DNA of 64,000 nucleotides. Source: Hanamia caeni. GTDB lineage: Bacteria > Bacteroidota > Bacteroidia > Chitinophagales > Chitinophagaceae. The stretch spans positions 31,723 to 95,722 of the forward strand of contig NZ_RJJR01000006.1 in NCBI RefSeq assembly GCF_003721595.1. Reading direction: 5' to 3'. Each line of letters begins with the position of its first letter. The stretch's first letter is position 1. The position numbers and the translations under genes are program-made. This document shows, in pieces, positions 54,737 through 64,000 of the stretch. A model generated the notes under the pieces. It was not told the DNA's origin. It ran no database searches and saw only the letters and a list, made by a program, of their open reading frames with translations.

Positions 54737-56065
54737 ATGCCATCAACTACAAAAGATAAGATTGATTTTGACCTTAAGTATAAAGTAAAAGACATTAGTC
54801 TTGCCGATTGGGGTCGCAAAGAAATCAATTTAGCCGAAGCAGAAATGCCGGGCTTAATGTCGCTTCGCGAAGAATTCGGAAACTCAAAGCCCTTGAAAGG
54901 CGCACGCATTGCGGGTTGTCTTCACATGACCATTCAAACGGCTGTGCTTATCGAAACCCTGGTTGAATTAGGCGCAGAAGTAAAATGGAGCTCATGTAAT
55001 ATTTTCTCAACTCAGGACCAGGCGGCGGCGGCCATTGCAGCAAAGGGAATTGGTGTATTTGCCTGGAAGGGAGAAACACAGGAAGAAGCAGATTGGTGCA
55101 TCGAACAAACATTATTTTTCGGTAGCGAGGATCGCCCGCTGAATATGATTTTGGATGATGGCGGCGACCTCACGAATATGGTTTTTGATCAATACCCTGA
55201 ATTGATTCAGCATATCAAAGGTTTATCTGAAGAAACTACTACCGGCGTCCACAGGTTGTATGAAAGAATGGAAAAAGGTACTTTGCCTATTCCTGCCATC
55301 AACATCAACGACTCAGTCACCAAATCAAAATTTGATAATAAGTATGGTTGCAAAGAAAGTTTGGTAGATGCCATTAGAAGAGCTACTGATATTATGATGG
55401 CCGGGAAAGTGGCTGTGGTGGGCGGATACGGTGATGTAGGAAAAGGTTCTGCTGCCAGTTTGCGCGGCGCAGGGGCAAGAGTGATTGTTACTGAAATCGA
55501 TCCTATATGTGCTTTGCAGGCGGCCATGGATGGTTATGAGGTGAAGAAAATGATTGATGCCGTTAAAGAAGCCGATATTATTGTTACGGCTTCAGGATGT
55601 CGCGATTTGATTACCGGCGATCATTTTAAACTTATGAAAGACAAGGCAATCGTTTGTAATATTGGGCATTTTGATATTGAAATTGATATTGCGTGGTTGA
55701 ACAAAAATTATGGAAATACAAAGGATACAATTAAGCCCCAGGTTGATATGTATACGATGGACGGAAAGGATGTAATTATCCTGGCAGAAGGCCGTTTGGT
55801 AAACTTAGGCTGTGCCACCGGTCATCCCAGTTTTGTGATGAGTAATTCATTTACCAACCAGGTTTTGGCGCAAATGGAATTATGGCAACATTCAGAAAAT
55901 TATGAAAACAAAGTGTATGTGCTTCCCAAACATCTTGATGAAAAAGTTGCGCGGTTACATTTAAAAAAGATTGGTGTGGAACTGGATGTACTTTCTGACA
56001 AACAAAGTGCCTATTTAAATATTCCGAAAGAGGGACCTTACAAATCTGAGATGTATAGATATTAA
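54737..56065 (+). CDS. ahcY: Adenosylhomocysteinase
   Basis: A 442-residue enzyme that splits S-adenosylhomocysteine into adenosine and homocysteine. [29 protein letters not shown] and [16 protein letters not shown] are substrate-site blocks; [15 protein letters not shown] is the NAD-binding loop; [18 protein letters not shown] is conserved near the end. The C-terminus ends in YRY as in the family. The open frame starts with TTG at 54701; the ATG at 54737 is preferred and lies after the promoter. A terminator follows. Confidence 0.97.
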   Translation: MPSTTKDKIDFDLKYKVKDISLADWGRKEINLAEAEMPGLMSLREEFGNSKPLKGARIAGCLHMTIQTAVLIETLVELGAEVKWSSCNIFSTQDQAAAAIAAKGIGVFAWKGETQEEADWCIEQTLFFGSEDRPLNMILDDGGDLTNMVFDQYPELIQHIKGLSEETTTGVHRLYERMEKGTLPIPAININDSVTKSKFDNKYGCKESLVDAIRRATDIMMAGKVAVVGGYGDVGKGSAASLRGAGARVIVTEIDPICALQAAMDGYEVKKMIDAVKEADIIVTASGCRDLITGDHFKLMKDKAIVCNIGHFDIEIDIAWLNKNYGNTKDTIKPQVDMYTMDGKDVIILAEGRLVNLGCATGHPSFVMSNSFTNQVLAQMELWQHSENYENKVYVLPKHLDEKVARLHLKKIGVELDVLSDKQSAYLNIPKEGPYKSEMYRY

Positions 56066-56100
56066 TTAGAAGCGCTTTGCGCCTGCGATTCATTTAATAA

Positions 56101-56125
56101 CCCACTTTGCAAAAGGTGGGTTTTT
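56101..56125 (+). terminator. Terminator after ahcY
   Basis: CCCACTTT pairs with AAGGTGGG (one G-T pair) over a 4-nt loop, followed by TTTTT, about 35 bp past the ahcY stop. Confidence 0.85.
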
Positions 56126-56152
56126 AGTTCCATTAAATCCCGGGTCATTCTT

Positions 56153-56160
56153 TATTTTTG
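56153..56160 (+). promoter_or_regulatory. -7 element (TATTTTTG) of the gene at 56176
   Basis: An exact TAnnTTTG match ends 15 bp before the ATG at 56176, and supports that start over the TTG at 56158. Confidence 0.5.
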
Positions 56161-56175
56161 TTTAAAGCCGATAAC

Positions 56176-56601
56176 ATGCAACAAAACAGACCTAAACTGG
56201 ACATCATTAATATGCTGCTTGAAGATTGCATTATTGCGTTTCCTGTTTCTTCATTTGTGATAAGCATTTACCAGCAGTACCAGCGTAGAGGTTGGCTAAG
56301 TAAGAAGCAATTGCAGGGATTGTATGATAAGGCTTCGAAGATTAATGGTGTATTGCCCGGGCGGTTGGCGGCATTGGAATCCATCATTAAAAAAATGCCC
56401 ACTCGGCAAAAATCTGAACTACCCGAAAACGCACCGCTCTTTGAAAAAGATCCGGAGGCAGGCAAACTCATTGATGAAATTTTACGTAAATTTCCCCAAC
56501 ACAAAAGAGTTTTATTTTTGAAATCCAGATATGATAATAATGAAATACTTTCTGCAAATGATATCGCTGAATTAAAGAAATTCCGGCAATATTTAAAATA
56601 A
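56176..56601 (+). CDS. Hypothetical cytoplasmic protein
   Basis: A 141-residue protein with no signal peptide or membrane helix. It is rich in predicted helices, and RRGWLSKKQLQGLYDKA and DIAELKKFRQYL are basic amphipathic stretches. I recognise no family. An AT-rich promoter element lies just upstream, and the gene is separated from ahcY by a terminator. Confidence 0.7.
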   Translation: MQQNRPKLDIINMLLEDCIIAFPVSSFVISIYQQYQRRGWLSKKQLQGLYDKASKINGVLPGRLAALESIIKKMPTRQKSELPENAPLFEKDPEAGKLIDEILRKFPQHKRVLFLKSRYDNNEILSANDIAELKKFRQYLK

Positions 56602-56703
56602 ACTTGCATGGCAGATCGTTTTCATTAACATAAGATTTTATTTTCGGATTAATTTTTGAACTTCATTTTTAGTCTTATAGATGGGAACTAAAATTTGTCA
56701 ATC

Positions 56704-57015
56704 ATGGAAAAAGTTATACAACAGGAAATATTACTGATAAGCGGAACAAAATTTTCTTCAAGACAGTGCTGGCAAAAAATGAATGACAGGTCGCGGCCTG
56801 CTTCTGAAATAGAACAGTTAGAAGACGCCTGCTGGAACGGCCTTTTGAATGAAATGCTTCCTGAGATTTTCGTTTCACAAAGGGATCTGTTTCTTTGGCA
56901 AATCAGGGAAACCAAATGTGGCCTGGAAATTGAACTGGGCGAACTTCCCGCCGAGGTTGATTATTTTTATTCTATCGATCCTTATTTATGTATAGGCAGT
57001 TCTCGCCTGAATTAA
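56704..57015 (+). CDS. Hypothetical small acidic protein
   Basis: A 103-residue acidic protein, mostly helical by eye, with no signal peptide. The central stretch ASEIEQLEDACWNGLLNEML is well conserved in appearance but matches no family known to me. The frame is open from a TTG at 56695. It lies 102 bp after the previous unknown gene and faces the TonB-type receptor gene convergently. Confidence 0.6.
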   Translation: MEKVIQQEILLISGTKFSSRQCWQKMNDRSRPASEIEQLEDACWNGLLNEMLPEIFVSQRDLFLWQIRETKCGLEIELGELPAEVDYFYSIDPYLCIGSSRLN

Positions 57016-57068
57016 AAATTATCAGAAAATAAAAATTACAATTATTTGTGGTTTTACTAGCTGGATGA

Positions 57069-59633
57069 TTAACTATCCTCTCTGTCGACGTTTTTTCTGA
57101 ACAAGCTAAAATCCGAATTGCCAAATTTGTAGCTAAACGTTAGCCTGAAGCTTCTTACATGGCGCATGTTGTAGCTTTCCTGGTAAAATGTGGGCGTATT
57201 GTAAATCACACCAAATTTGTGGCTGTTGAAAATATCTTCCACGCTGAATGTGATGGAGCCGCGATTGTTTTTGAACAAATCTTTTTGCAAAGCAAAATCT
57301 GAGCTAAATCTTTCCAATCGTTTTCCTTGCGGAATCACGCTTGGAGAACGGTATTCGGCTGTGAGCTGAAAGCTGAGATTATTAAATGCATTGGCAGGTT
57401 CTTTTGTTTTTATTTTATAGTTTGAAGTGAACTTCGTGCTAAAATCAAAGCCTTCGTTGCTGAGATCAAATGATTTTTGCGGAGCATTTACTTTTCGGTA
57501 TCCCACATTTATATTAGGTGTGATATCGAAGTTGTCTCCAAATTTTTGCTGCCAGGTAAGCTCAAGACCTGCGCGGTTGGTATTCTTCGCATTTATAAAG
57601 GTGTTTAAAATCGCATTGGGATCTACGGCAGCATTCTGAAGATCTGCGTATTGTTTGGAAGTGAGCGTATCGCTAAAACGTGTAATATCGCCTGTTGTAT
57701 TCCTGAAATAAATACTTGCTAGAAAATTGCTGTTATTTTTAAAAGACTTACTGTAATTAAATTCAAGAGAATTTGTGTATTCGGGTTTTAATTCCGGATT
57801 TCCCTGCTGTATATTCAAAGGGTCATTAATGTCAATGAACGGATTTAATTGCCAGAAGTCTGGCCGCCTTATCCTTCTCGAATAGTTTAATTGCAATTCA
57901 TCGGTTTCATTTAATTTTTTGGATAAATAAAGGCTTGGAAAAAGAGCATCAAGAATGTTATCGATTTTAGATGGATATTCATAACCAAATTTTTTGGCGC
58001 TGTCGATGAGTGTTCCCGAAAATTTCGAATACTCTCCGCGTAATCCTGCCTGGTAGCCTATGCTAATTATTTTGCCGGTGTAGGTAAAATAGGCCGCTTG
58101 CACATTTTCAGTATATTCATAATTATTGCTGAGCGGCAATTTGGTTTGTGTTCCATTTTTTACGGAATAAGAATTAAAATGGCTGGTGTAGTCATTTATG
58201 TAACTGCGTAATCCTGCCTCGATTTTTTTATCATCGCCCAAAGGATTTACGTAATCAATTTTTGCAGTAACCTGGGTATTATCGTTGGCTCCGTCATCAT
58301 TCACCACGCTGGGATCGCCGGTTAATGCGCCCTGTTTATCATAAAAGCTGTTCACGATAGCATTTGCAGAAGTAACTCCACCGTAATTCACCTTTACGCT
58401 CGCATCAAGCGTTTCACCTTCTTTTGGAAACTTATGCGTATAATAAAGTGAAGAGCTATTTCTCTTAAATTGAAAATTGCCGTTTGAAGTGCGGGTTCCG
58501 GTTCGGGTTAGATCATTTTGTGCATCATAATATTCCTGGTCCTGCATTTGGTTGTTATCAAATTTACCATTAACATATCCCTGCGATAATGTAAATGTGT
58601 TTCTGTTATCAAGAAAAAAATCTACCCCGCCTCTCAGTGCAAAAAACTCACGCTTGCGATTGTTCAGCGAGTGTTGATTAAAATAATTTTCAACCACGCC
58701 TTCTGACTTGTTTTGCCTGAAGCTTTTTCCTTTGCCATCACTGTTCCCATAATTATAATGGCTGCTTACAAAGAAATTGAATTTGCCCTGGCGGAGGTTT
58801 AGATTAATGTTGCCCGCATAGCGTGTAGGAATGCCGCCGGTAATTGATACAAGCCCATTGAGGCCATATCTTTTGTCCTTTTTTAAAATAACATTTATAA
58901 TTCCTGCAGTGGACGATGCATCATATTTCGCAGAAGGATTGGTGATAATTTCTATCCGGTCGATGTCATCCGAAGAAATTTGATCAAGCGTAAGAATAGT
59001 AGGCCGACCATCCACAAAAATAGTCGGACTTGAATTTCTTAATTGCACATTTCCATCTACATCCACAGAAACGGAGGGTATGTTTTTCATTACGTCCACA
59101 GCAGTACCACCCTTCGAGGTGATACTTTTGCTTACATCAAAAATCTTTTTATCTATCCCTAATTTTAAAGCTGGCCTTTGCGCTACTATGGTAACTGTTT
59201 GCAATTGTTCATTTTGCCTGGCCATCACAATATTGCCAAGATCTTTATGTATAATTTCTGTATCGTTGGTTCTTCCAATTTGAATGAGATGATTGTATAT
59301 TGAATAACCCACTGCACTTACTTCAACCCTAAAGTTGGAAATTGGGGGAATATTTGAAATAAGAAAATCTCCATTTGGTTTTGTGAGCATCACAGCAATG
59401 AGCGAATCGTCGGGTGTAGTGGATGTAGAGTCATTTTCGACAGCAAACAACTGAACAGAAGCGGCATTAATACCTTTACTATTTTGGAGGTCTACAACTC
59501 TTCCAAGAATGGAACTTGTGCTCTTTATTTTTATTTCGACTGCATCCTGTGTAGGCAAAGGCTCTTTTTCTACCTGGGCTTTCAAAGAATTAATAAATAA
59601 GAAAAAAGAAAGTGATAAAATTAAATGCCTCAT
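57069..59633 (-). CDS. TonB-dependent receptor-like outer-membrane barrel
   Basis: An 854-residue exported protein (signal peptide cut near SLKAQ). After a CarboxypepD_reg-like beta-sandwich (ILGRVVDLQNSKGINAASVQLF) comes a plug domain (VDVMKNIPSVSVDVDG, and PTIFVDGRPTILTLDQISS) and a long beta-barrel of the OMP_b-brl_3 type ending near FRLTFSYKFG. Such proteins import siderophores, peptides or glycans; no SusD partner is adjacent, so a nutrient cannot be named. The frame starts at 59675, but the ATG at 59633 opens the signal peptide. Confidence 0.88.
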   Translation of the reverse strand: MRHLILSLSFFLFINSLKAQVEKEPLPTQDAVEIKIKSTSSILGRVVDLQNSKGINAASVQLFAVENDSTSTTPDDSLIAVMLTKPNGDFLISNIPPISNFRVEVSAVGYSIYNHLIQIGRTNDTEIIHKDLGNIVMARQNEQLQTVTIVAQRPALKLGIDKKIFDVSKSITSKGGTAVDVMKNIPSVSVDVDGNVQLRNSSPTIFVDGRPTILTLDQISSDDIDRIEIITNPSAKYDASSTAGIINVILKKDKRYGLNGLVSITGGIPTRYAGNINLNLRQGKFNFFVSSHYNYGNSDGKGKSFRQNKSEGVVENYFNQHSLNNRKREFFALRGGVDFFLDNRNTFTLSQGYVNGKFDNNQMQDQEYYDAQNDLTRTGTRTSNGNFQFKRNSSSLYYTHKFPKEGETLDASVKVNYGGVTSANAIVNSFYDKQGALTGDPSVVNDDGANDNTQVTAKIDYVNPLGDDKKIEAGLRSYINDYTSHFNSYSVKNGTQTKLPLSNNYEYTENVQAAYFTYTGKIISIGYQAGLRGEYSKFSGTLIDSAKKFGYEYPSKIDNILDALFPSLYLSKKLNETDELQLNYSRRIRRPDFWQLNPFIDINDPLNIQQGNPELKPEYTNSLEFNYSKSFKNNSNFLASIYFRNTTGDITRFSDTLTSKQYADLQNAAVDPNAILNTFINAKNTNRAGLELTWQQKFGDNFDITPNINVGYRKVNAPQKSFDLSNEGFDFSTKFTSNYKIKTKEPANAFNNLSFQLTAEYRSPSVIPQGKRLERFSSDFALQKDLFKNNRGSITFSVEDIFNSHKFGVIYNTPTFYQESYNMRHVRSFRLTFSYKFGNSDFSLFRKNVDREDS

Positions 59634-59650
59634 AATAAATTGAATTCGTT

Positions 59651-59658
59651 CAAATGTA
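59651..59658 (-). promoter_or_regulatory. -7 element (TACATTTG) of the receptor gene
   Basis: An exact TAnnTTTG match on the minus strand lies 17 bp before the receptor ATG at 59633. Confidence 0.5.
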
Positions 59659-59814
59659 AGTTTTCGGCCATGCAAAAATCCCTTTGATTTTTTAAACGGT
59701 AATCAAGAATTACCGTTTCGTTTAATGTATTAAAATAAATCGGATAAACACCTACCGTTCATGTACACCCTTACAATATGAAAGGAATTTAACGTTTAAC
59801 AAACAGAAGTGTAT

Positions 59815-59846
59815 AAAAAAACCGGCAAAAGCCGGCTTTTTAAAAA
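59815..59846 (-). terminator. Terminator of the DUF6515 gene
   Basis: On the minus strand AAAAAGCCGGC pairs with GCCGGTTTTTT over a 4-nt loop, with a T run after it. It lies about 20 bp past the stop at 59864. Confidence 0.88.
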
Positions 59847-59863
59847 ATAAGAAAACCTAAAAA

Positions 59864-61021
59864 TTATTTGCCCACTACCTCATATTGAATTGTTCCATTA
59901 TTATTTTTTTGCTTTAAATACATATTATCGGGAGTTTCATATAATTGTTCACCATTTATTGTTACGATTTTAGAATCTTCAGGAAGCTGGGAAATAACAT
60001 CTCCGATTTGTAAAGATTCAGGGGAAGCCAACAGGCTGGTGCCGCCAGTGGTCGAGTTATTAATGACACCATTTTTTCCTACCACAATAAAAACGTTGTT
60101 GCCATTGCTATCCACATCAGTTCTGTAGTAAGTGCCATTTAGTTCGTACAATTGTTCTCCATTTACAATGACTGAACGAGTGCCATCAGGCAATGAGCTG
60201 ACGACAGCGCCCATAGGCGCATCAACTACCTGGTAAGAATCACTGTATTGCCTGTAATAAATACCATTATAGTAATAAAATGGAATTCCTCCTGAAAAGA
60301 ATCTTACATAACCTGCAGGAAGCACATTAATCTGAAGGCCAAAAGGAGGGAAAAGTGGTTGATAAAAACCGTTATAATACCCATAATAAAATCCATCATA
60401 GTAGTAATATGGATAGCCGCCAAAATGTATGGAAATAAAGTTACGAGGGATGACGCTATAACGCGGCCCATAAATAAACCGGGTTCTGTGGCCATAAACT
60501 GTTCCGTAGTAGTGATAGCGATATCCATAACGATTAGAACTATAACGGGTATTGTAATAATTATCACGGTAATTATTTTGATACACGTTTCGGGAAACCG
60601 CTCTGTTGCGATCAAAATGACTATTTCTTGTAACGTTGTTACCGTTGTTTCTTGAAACAATCAATCTTTCGTTAAAAGAATTCCTGTTTACAGGTTCAGA
60701 AAAAACTCTCTGAGCATTATTACGGTTTTGCACGGATGAGGAATTTCTTTCTGTCCGGGACGTTCTTTCCGGAGCTTGCCTGTAGGTCATTTCACGCGAA
60801 GGAGTTTGCCTTTGCATGCCGGATGAGTAGCTTCTGCTATTATTAGACCCGGCCGCAGGCCTTGATTCCCTGCTAAAAGAAGGACCTGTGCTGCGTGAAG
60901 CGTTGCGCGAGACACTTGAATTTCCACTTCCTCTCATTTCCCTTACTCTTTGTGCATTTGCAACATTCGCCATTCCTGTCATAATTATTATAGCAGAAAA
61001 TACGTGGAGTATGTTTTTCAT
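59864..61021 (-). CDS. DUF6515 family secreted protein
   Basis: A 385-residue exported protein (signal peptide cut near NVANAQ). Residues 25-150 are rich in Ser, Arg, Asn and Gly and look disordered. The middle, HFGGYPYYYYDGFYYGYYNG, is a tyrosine- and glycine-rich segment typical of DUF6515. The C-terminal half has two similar units with NGEQLYELNGTYY and NGEQLYETPDNMY, each ending in VVGK. It is probably envelope-attached; function unknown. Confidence 0.8.
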   Translation of the reverse strand: MKNILHVFSAIIIMTGMANVANAQRVREMRGSGNSSVSRNASRSTGPSFSRESRPAAGSNNSRSYSSGMQRQTPSREMTYRQAPERTSRTERNSSSVQNRNNAQRVFSEPVNRNSFNERLIVSRNNGNNVTRNSHFDRNRAVSRNVYQNNYRDNYYNTRYSSNRYGYRYHYYGTVYGHRTRFIYGPRYSVIPRNFISIHFGGYPYYYYDGFYYGYYNGFYQPLFPPFGLQINVLPAGYVRFFSGGIPFYYYNGIYYRQYSDSYQVVDAPMGAVVSSLPDGTRSVIVNGEQLYELNGTYYRTDVDSNGNNVFIVVGKNGVINNSTTGGTSLLASPESLQIGDVISQLPEDSKIVTINGEQLYETPDNMYLKQKNNNGTIQYEVVGK

Positions 61022-61054
61022 TTATTCATTAATTATTTGTAAAAGATATATTAC

Positions 61055-61062
61055 CAAATTTA
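61055..61062 (-). promoter_or_regulatory. -7 element (TAAATTTG) of the DUF6515 gene
   Basis: An exact TAnnTTTG match on the minus strand lies 33 bp before the ATG at 61021. Confidence 0.5.
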
Positions 61063-61226
61063 ATTTATTTGCGTTGCAATAATTGTTAAATAATATTACA
61101 TCGCATTCATAAAAACCGCATTATTTAGACGGAGCAAAATTGAAATCGTTTAATCAGCATTGATTTTTTTTCAAACAGAAATTGCTTCTAAAAATCTTTA
61201 AGATTGTTTACTTTTCAAAAAAAAGA

Positions 61227-62150
61227 ATGAAAAGCCATATATACATTTTTATTTGCTCCTTTATGGCAGTGTTTTCTTTTACTGCAAATGCGCAGTATCG
61301 AACTGATAAAAAACTGGAAAATAAATTACGTGTTTTGTTAAGTTCATTTCATGGCACTGCCGGTGTATATGTCCGAAATTTAAGAACCGGCAAAGAAGCG
61401 GCAATAATTGCTGATACAATTTTTCCTACCGCGAGCATTGTAAAAGTTCCGATTCTTGTAGGTATTTTTAAAAAAATTGATGAAGGGGTTTATACTTATC
61501 ACCAGCCACTTATTTACCGTGATAGCATTGCCCGCGGAGGCTCAGGCCTGATGCAGTTTTTTAAAGATTCGACGCCAACGGAAGTGCGAACTCTTGTTTC
61601 CCTTATGCTTTCGCACAGCGATAATACGGCTGCGGTATGGTGTGAAAAGCTCGCCGGCGGGGGAGTGGAAATTAATTCGTGGTTAGAAAAAAATGGATTT
61701 AGATATACCCGTGTAAATGCGCGTACGCCGGGGCGTGAAAAAATGAATAAGGAATATGGCTGGGGACAAACCACACCCAGGGAAATGTCTGATTTAATGG
61801 TTATGATCCGCGAAGGTAAAACTGTAAGTAAGGCTGCCAGCGAACAGATGTACAGAGACCTAACGGATGTTTTTTGGGATGAATATGCATTGTCTCAAAT
61901 TCCGCCGTATGTGCAGGCTGCATCAAAACAAGGCATGGTAGATGCTTCCCGTTCGGAAGCAGTTTTGGTGAATGCTCCGCACGGCGACTATGTTTTTTAT
62001 GTAGCCACGAAAAATAATAAAGACACACGATGGGAAACTAATAATGAGGCATGGCAGTTAGCGCGGGATGTTTCCTCTTTGTTGTGGAATTATTTTGAGC
62101 CCCACTATGGCTGGAAGCCGGCTGCCGGGGTGGAAAAATTGAGGCAATAA
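61227..62150 (+). CDS. Class A beta-lactamase-like serine hydrolase, divergent
   Basis: A 307-residue exported protein (signal peptide cut near NAQYR). The serine-lysine pair is TASIVKVP (Ser70, Lys73) and the SDN loop is SHSDNTAA (131-133), as in class A enzymes. However, the usual KTG box reads KQG (234-236) and the expected catalytic glutamate of the ExxLN loop is displaced (GREKMNKE has Arg-Glu where Glu166 should be). It may be a penicillin-binding or peptidase-like relative rather than a true lactamase. It stands alone, divergent from the DUF6515 gene. Confidence 0.82.
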   Translation: MKSHIYIFICSFMAVFSFTANAQYRTDKKLENKLRVLLSSFHGTAGVYVRNLRTGKEAAIIADTIFPTASIVKVPILVGIFKKIDEGVYTYHQPLIYRDSIARGGSGLMQFFKDSTPTEVRTLVSLMLSHSDNTAAVWCEKLAGGGVEINSWLEKNGFRYTRVNARTPGREKMNKEYGWGQTTPREMSDLMVMIREGKTVSKAASEQMYRDLTDVFWDEYALSQIPPYVQAASKQGMVDASRSEAVLVNAPHGDYVFYVATKNNKDTRWETNNEAWQLARDVSSLLWNYFEPHYGWKPAAGVEKLRQ

Positions 62151-62473
62151 ATGTTTGAATGATTATTTATTTCCCCATTAATATTTCCTGCGGGATCAAC
62201 TTTTCTAAAGGGTATTAACCGAAGTTTTCAGGGATTAAAAATTGCCCGTGTAGTTGTATGGAATAGTAAATAAAAATAATTAAAAAGAAATTTGACCGTT
62301 TAAAAAAAACAACTATTTTTACTTTTTATTACCCCTCGAGCTAACAAAAAATTCCGATAATTTCTAATTCACTCCATTACCTATGAACAGATAAATTATA
62401 TTTATCATAAACTCGTTTGAATCAATATCTTAATTGAACTAAAATTATTAATAACTATTTCAAACTTTAGTTT
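62151..62473. other. Non-coding stretch before the repetitive secreted protein
   Basis: A very AT-rich 323-bp region without an open frame. I see no exact TAnnTTTG element or terminator hairpin in it, though a promoter for the downstream gene is expected here. Confidence 0.6.
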
Positions 62474-64000
62474 ATGAGATTATTCTTACGCTCACTTTTA
62501 CTTACTTTTTTTGCCGTTACACTTGCTAATGCAGGTGCGTTTTCACAAACGGCAACTATTAATACTGATCAGTTGGATTATCCTCCGGGAAGTACTGTAA
62601 TTATTACTGGCACCGGTTGGCAGCCAGGGGAAACAGTAACCCTCCAGGTATTGCACGAAGGAGAAACCGGCGATAATGCAATAAGTGGCGCGCACGCGCC
62701 TTTTACCGCTGTAGCAGATGCCAGTGGAAATGTTTCATCCACATGGGTGGTGCCTCTTGATGAGGATGAATTAGGTGCGACATTGTTGCTGACTGCTGAT
62801 GGGGTGATTTCAGGAAGGCATGCGGAAACTACTTTTAAAGATGCGAATATTGTATTTACTGCTACAGGTTTGCCCCCAAACTCCTCATGCACAGTAACTG
62901 TAACATACTGGACAGTTCCACCCAAGAATGGTCAAAGTCAACAAGTTACAACACTACCACAACTAATTTCAGTAAATAATGGTGGTTCAGCAAGTAGTAT
63001 CCCTATTGCAGCCAATCCAGGCACTACCATAACCTGGACATACAGTGATGCATCGGGTTTTATTTATACATCCTCATCTTATAATAATGGCACTCCTGTA
63101 AACGAAAGCACTGGATTTATTGTAGTTGGTAATCAAACAGGGGTAAGTTCAGTTATTGGTCATTATACGGAATGCACCGCTCCATTAATAAATAATGCGC
63201 TACTTAATCAAAATACAACATACGGTTTGGGGCCGGTAAGTTTTTCGGTAAACGCGACAGGCACATCATTAAATTATCAATGGCAGGTATTAACTACATC
63301 TGTTGGTGCAATCTGGACCGATATTCCTTCTGCAACATTTTCTTCTTATACAGTTACAACTGCGACGGTGGCAATGAGTGGATATCAATACAGGGTGATA
63401 GTTTCAGGTTGTAGTAGTGTGACAAGTAATGCTGCAACTTTAACTGTAAATAAAGCTAACCTCAGTATCACTGCTAACAATGAAACAAAAATTTATGGCG
63501 ATGTAGTAACGTTTGCAGGATCTGAATTTACCGCCACGGGATTAGTCAATGGAGATGCAATCAATAGTGTAACTCTGGCTAGTACCGGAGCGGCGGCTAC
63601 TGCAACTGTAACCACTCCTGGCCCAACATATCCGATTGTAGCAAGTGCAGCTGTTGGAACAGGTCTTGGCAACTATAACATAGCATACGCAAATGGTACT
63701 TTGACCGTTGGTGTCAAATCAATTACTGTAACGGCCTCTGACAGAACAAAAACGTATGGCGATGCAGTTGTTTTCACAGGAACTGAATTTAGCATACCTG
63801 CCGGGGCGATTGTCAATGGAGATGCAATCAATAGTGTAACTCTGGCTAGTACCGGAGCGGCGGCTACTGCAACTGTAACCACTCCTGGCCCAACATATCC
63901 GATTGTAGCAAGTGCAGCTGTTGGAACAGGTCTTGGCAACTATAACATAGCATACGCAAATGGTACTTTGACCGTTGGTGTCAAATCAATTACTGTAACG
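62474..64000 (+). CDS. Large repetitive secreted protein with MBG-type repeats, 5' part
   Basis: The frame opens with an ATG at 62474 and continues to the window end (509 codons shown) without a stop. A signal peptide (MRLFLRSLLLTFFAV, cut near GAFSQ) is followed by a beta-sandwich start (YPPGSTVIITGTGWQPGE), an Ig-like segment (LNYQWQVLTTSVGAIWTDIP), and MBG-type repeats beginning ITANNETKIYGDVV and ITVTASDRTKTYGDAV. In Bacteroidota such proteins usually carry a C-terminal T9SS sorting signal and act as adhesins; that end lies outside the window. Confidence 0.85.
   Translation, partial: MRLFLRSLLLTFFAVTLANAGAFSQTATINTDQLDYPPGSTVIITGTGWQPGETVTLQVLHEGETGDNAISGAHAPFTAVADASGNVSSTWVVPLDEDELGATLLLTADGVISGRHAETTFKDANIVFTATGLPPNSSCTVTVTYWTVPPKNGQSQQVTTLPQLISVNNGGSASSIPIAANPGTTITWTYSDASGFIYTSSSYNNGTPVNESTGFIVVGNQTGVSSVIGHYTECTAPLINNALLNQNTTYGLGPVSFSVNATGTSLNYQWQVLTTSVGAIWTDIPSATFSSYTVTTATVAMSGYQYRVIVSGCSSVTSNAATLTVNKANLSITANNETKIYGDVVTFAGSEFTATGLVNGDAINSVTLASTGAAATATVTTPGPTYPIVASAAVGTGLGNYNIAYANGTLTVGVKSITVTASDRTKTYGDAVVFTGTEFSIPAGAIVNGDAINSVTLASTGAAATATVTTPGPTYPIVASAAVGTGLGNYNIAYANGTLTVGVKSITVT
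63545..64000 (+). repeat. 267-bp direct repeat within the secreted protein gene
   Basis: Bases 63545-63733 recur at 63812-64000 without a visible mismatch, an offset of 267 bp (89 codons). The segment upstream in each copy is only partly similar, so the exact identity begins at 63545/63812. The array probably continues beyond the edge. Confidence 0.9.

Noticed and set aside
62578..62925. Minus-strand open frame of 115 codons
   Set aside because: It lies entirely antisense to the secreted-protein gene, whose signal peptide and domain pattern are clear; the minus frame has no recognisable motif.
63673..63939. Minus-strand open frame of 88 codons over the direct repeat
   Set aside because: It is antisense to the MBG-type repeat and arises from its composition.
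1..64000. CRISPR arrays, insertion sequences, tRNA or rRNA genes
   Set aside because: No regularly spaced direct repeats with unique spacers, no transposase frames and no tRNA-like T-loop signatures were seen while reading the intergenic regions; a tRNA or covariance search could still find something missed by eye.

Overview
The window looks like chromosomal DNA of a Bacteroidota bacterium, most likely family Chitinophagaceae. The evidence is the AT-rich sequence, repeated TAnnTTTG promoter elements of the Bacteroidota type, a type IX secretion plug protein, DUF4836, DUF5996 and DUF6515 families, an OMP_b-brl_3-type TonB-linked outer-membrane barrel, and lipoproteins with an SxC-type lipobox. 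The genus is inferred only; no rRNA or tRNA gene was found to test it.

Layout. 1-18.6 kb is mixed housekeeping and accessory genes: a truncated sugar permease, DUF983, an S1-domain protein (CvfB type), DUF3175, a DJ-1/PfpI protein, exonuclease III, PanD, a large glycosidase lipoprotein, a deoxynucleoside kinase, an MFS exporter, SIMPL, GNAT and DUF5996 proteins, then a minus-strand block hisS - DUF4836 - ABC ATPase - ABC permease. 18.8-21.7 kb holds a small membrane protein, a PstS-like lipoprotein and a TPR protein, a set usually found behind TonB/ExbBD genes, closed by a strong terminator.

21.9-37.8 kb is a complete 14-subunit respiratory complex I operon (nuoA to nuoN) with its own promoter. 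It carries extra genes at four junctions: a small membrane protein (C/D), a small acidic protein plus nucleotidyltransferase (D/E), an MNT nucleotidyltransferase plus a broken HEPN gene (F/G), and a secreted protein of unknown function (J/K). NuoG is the short form without the large molybdopterin-fold domain.

38.2-57 kb holds mazG overlapping a 1259-residue histidine kinase, a PolX with a degraded polymerase site, a lysine/alanine-rich histone-like protein, rpmA-rplU, an acyltransferase, priA, murB, a LolC/E-type permease, the T9SS plug protein, an Lrp/AsnC regulator divergent from ahcY, and two small unknowns. 57-64 kb is envelope-related: a TonB-type outer-membrane barrel, a DUF6515 protein, a divergent class A beta-lactamase-like protein, and the start of a very repetitive secreted protein with MBG-type repeats that runs off the window end.

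The most unusual signals are the gene insertions inside the nuo operon, including the decayed HEPN partner, and the 267-bp repeat at the right edge. No CRISPR array, insertion sequence or stable RNA gene was recognised.
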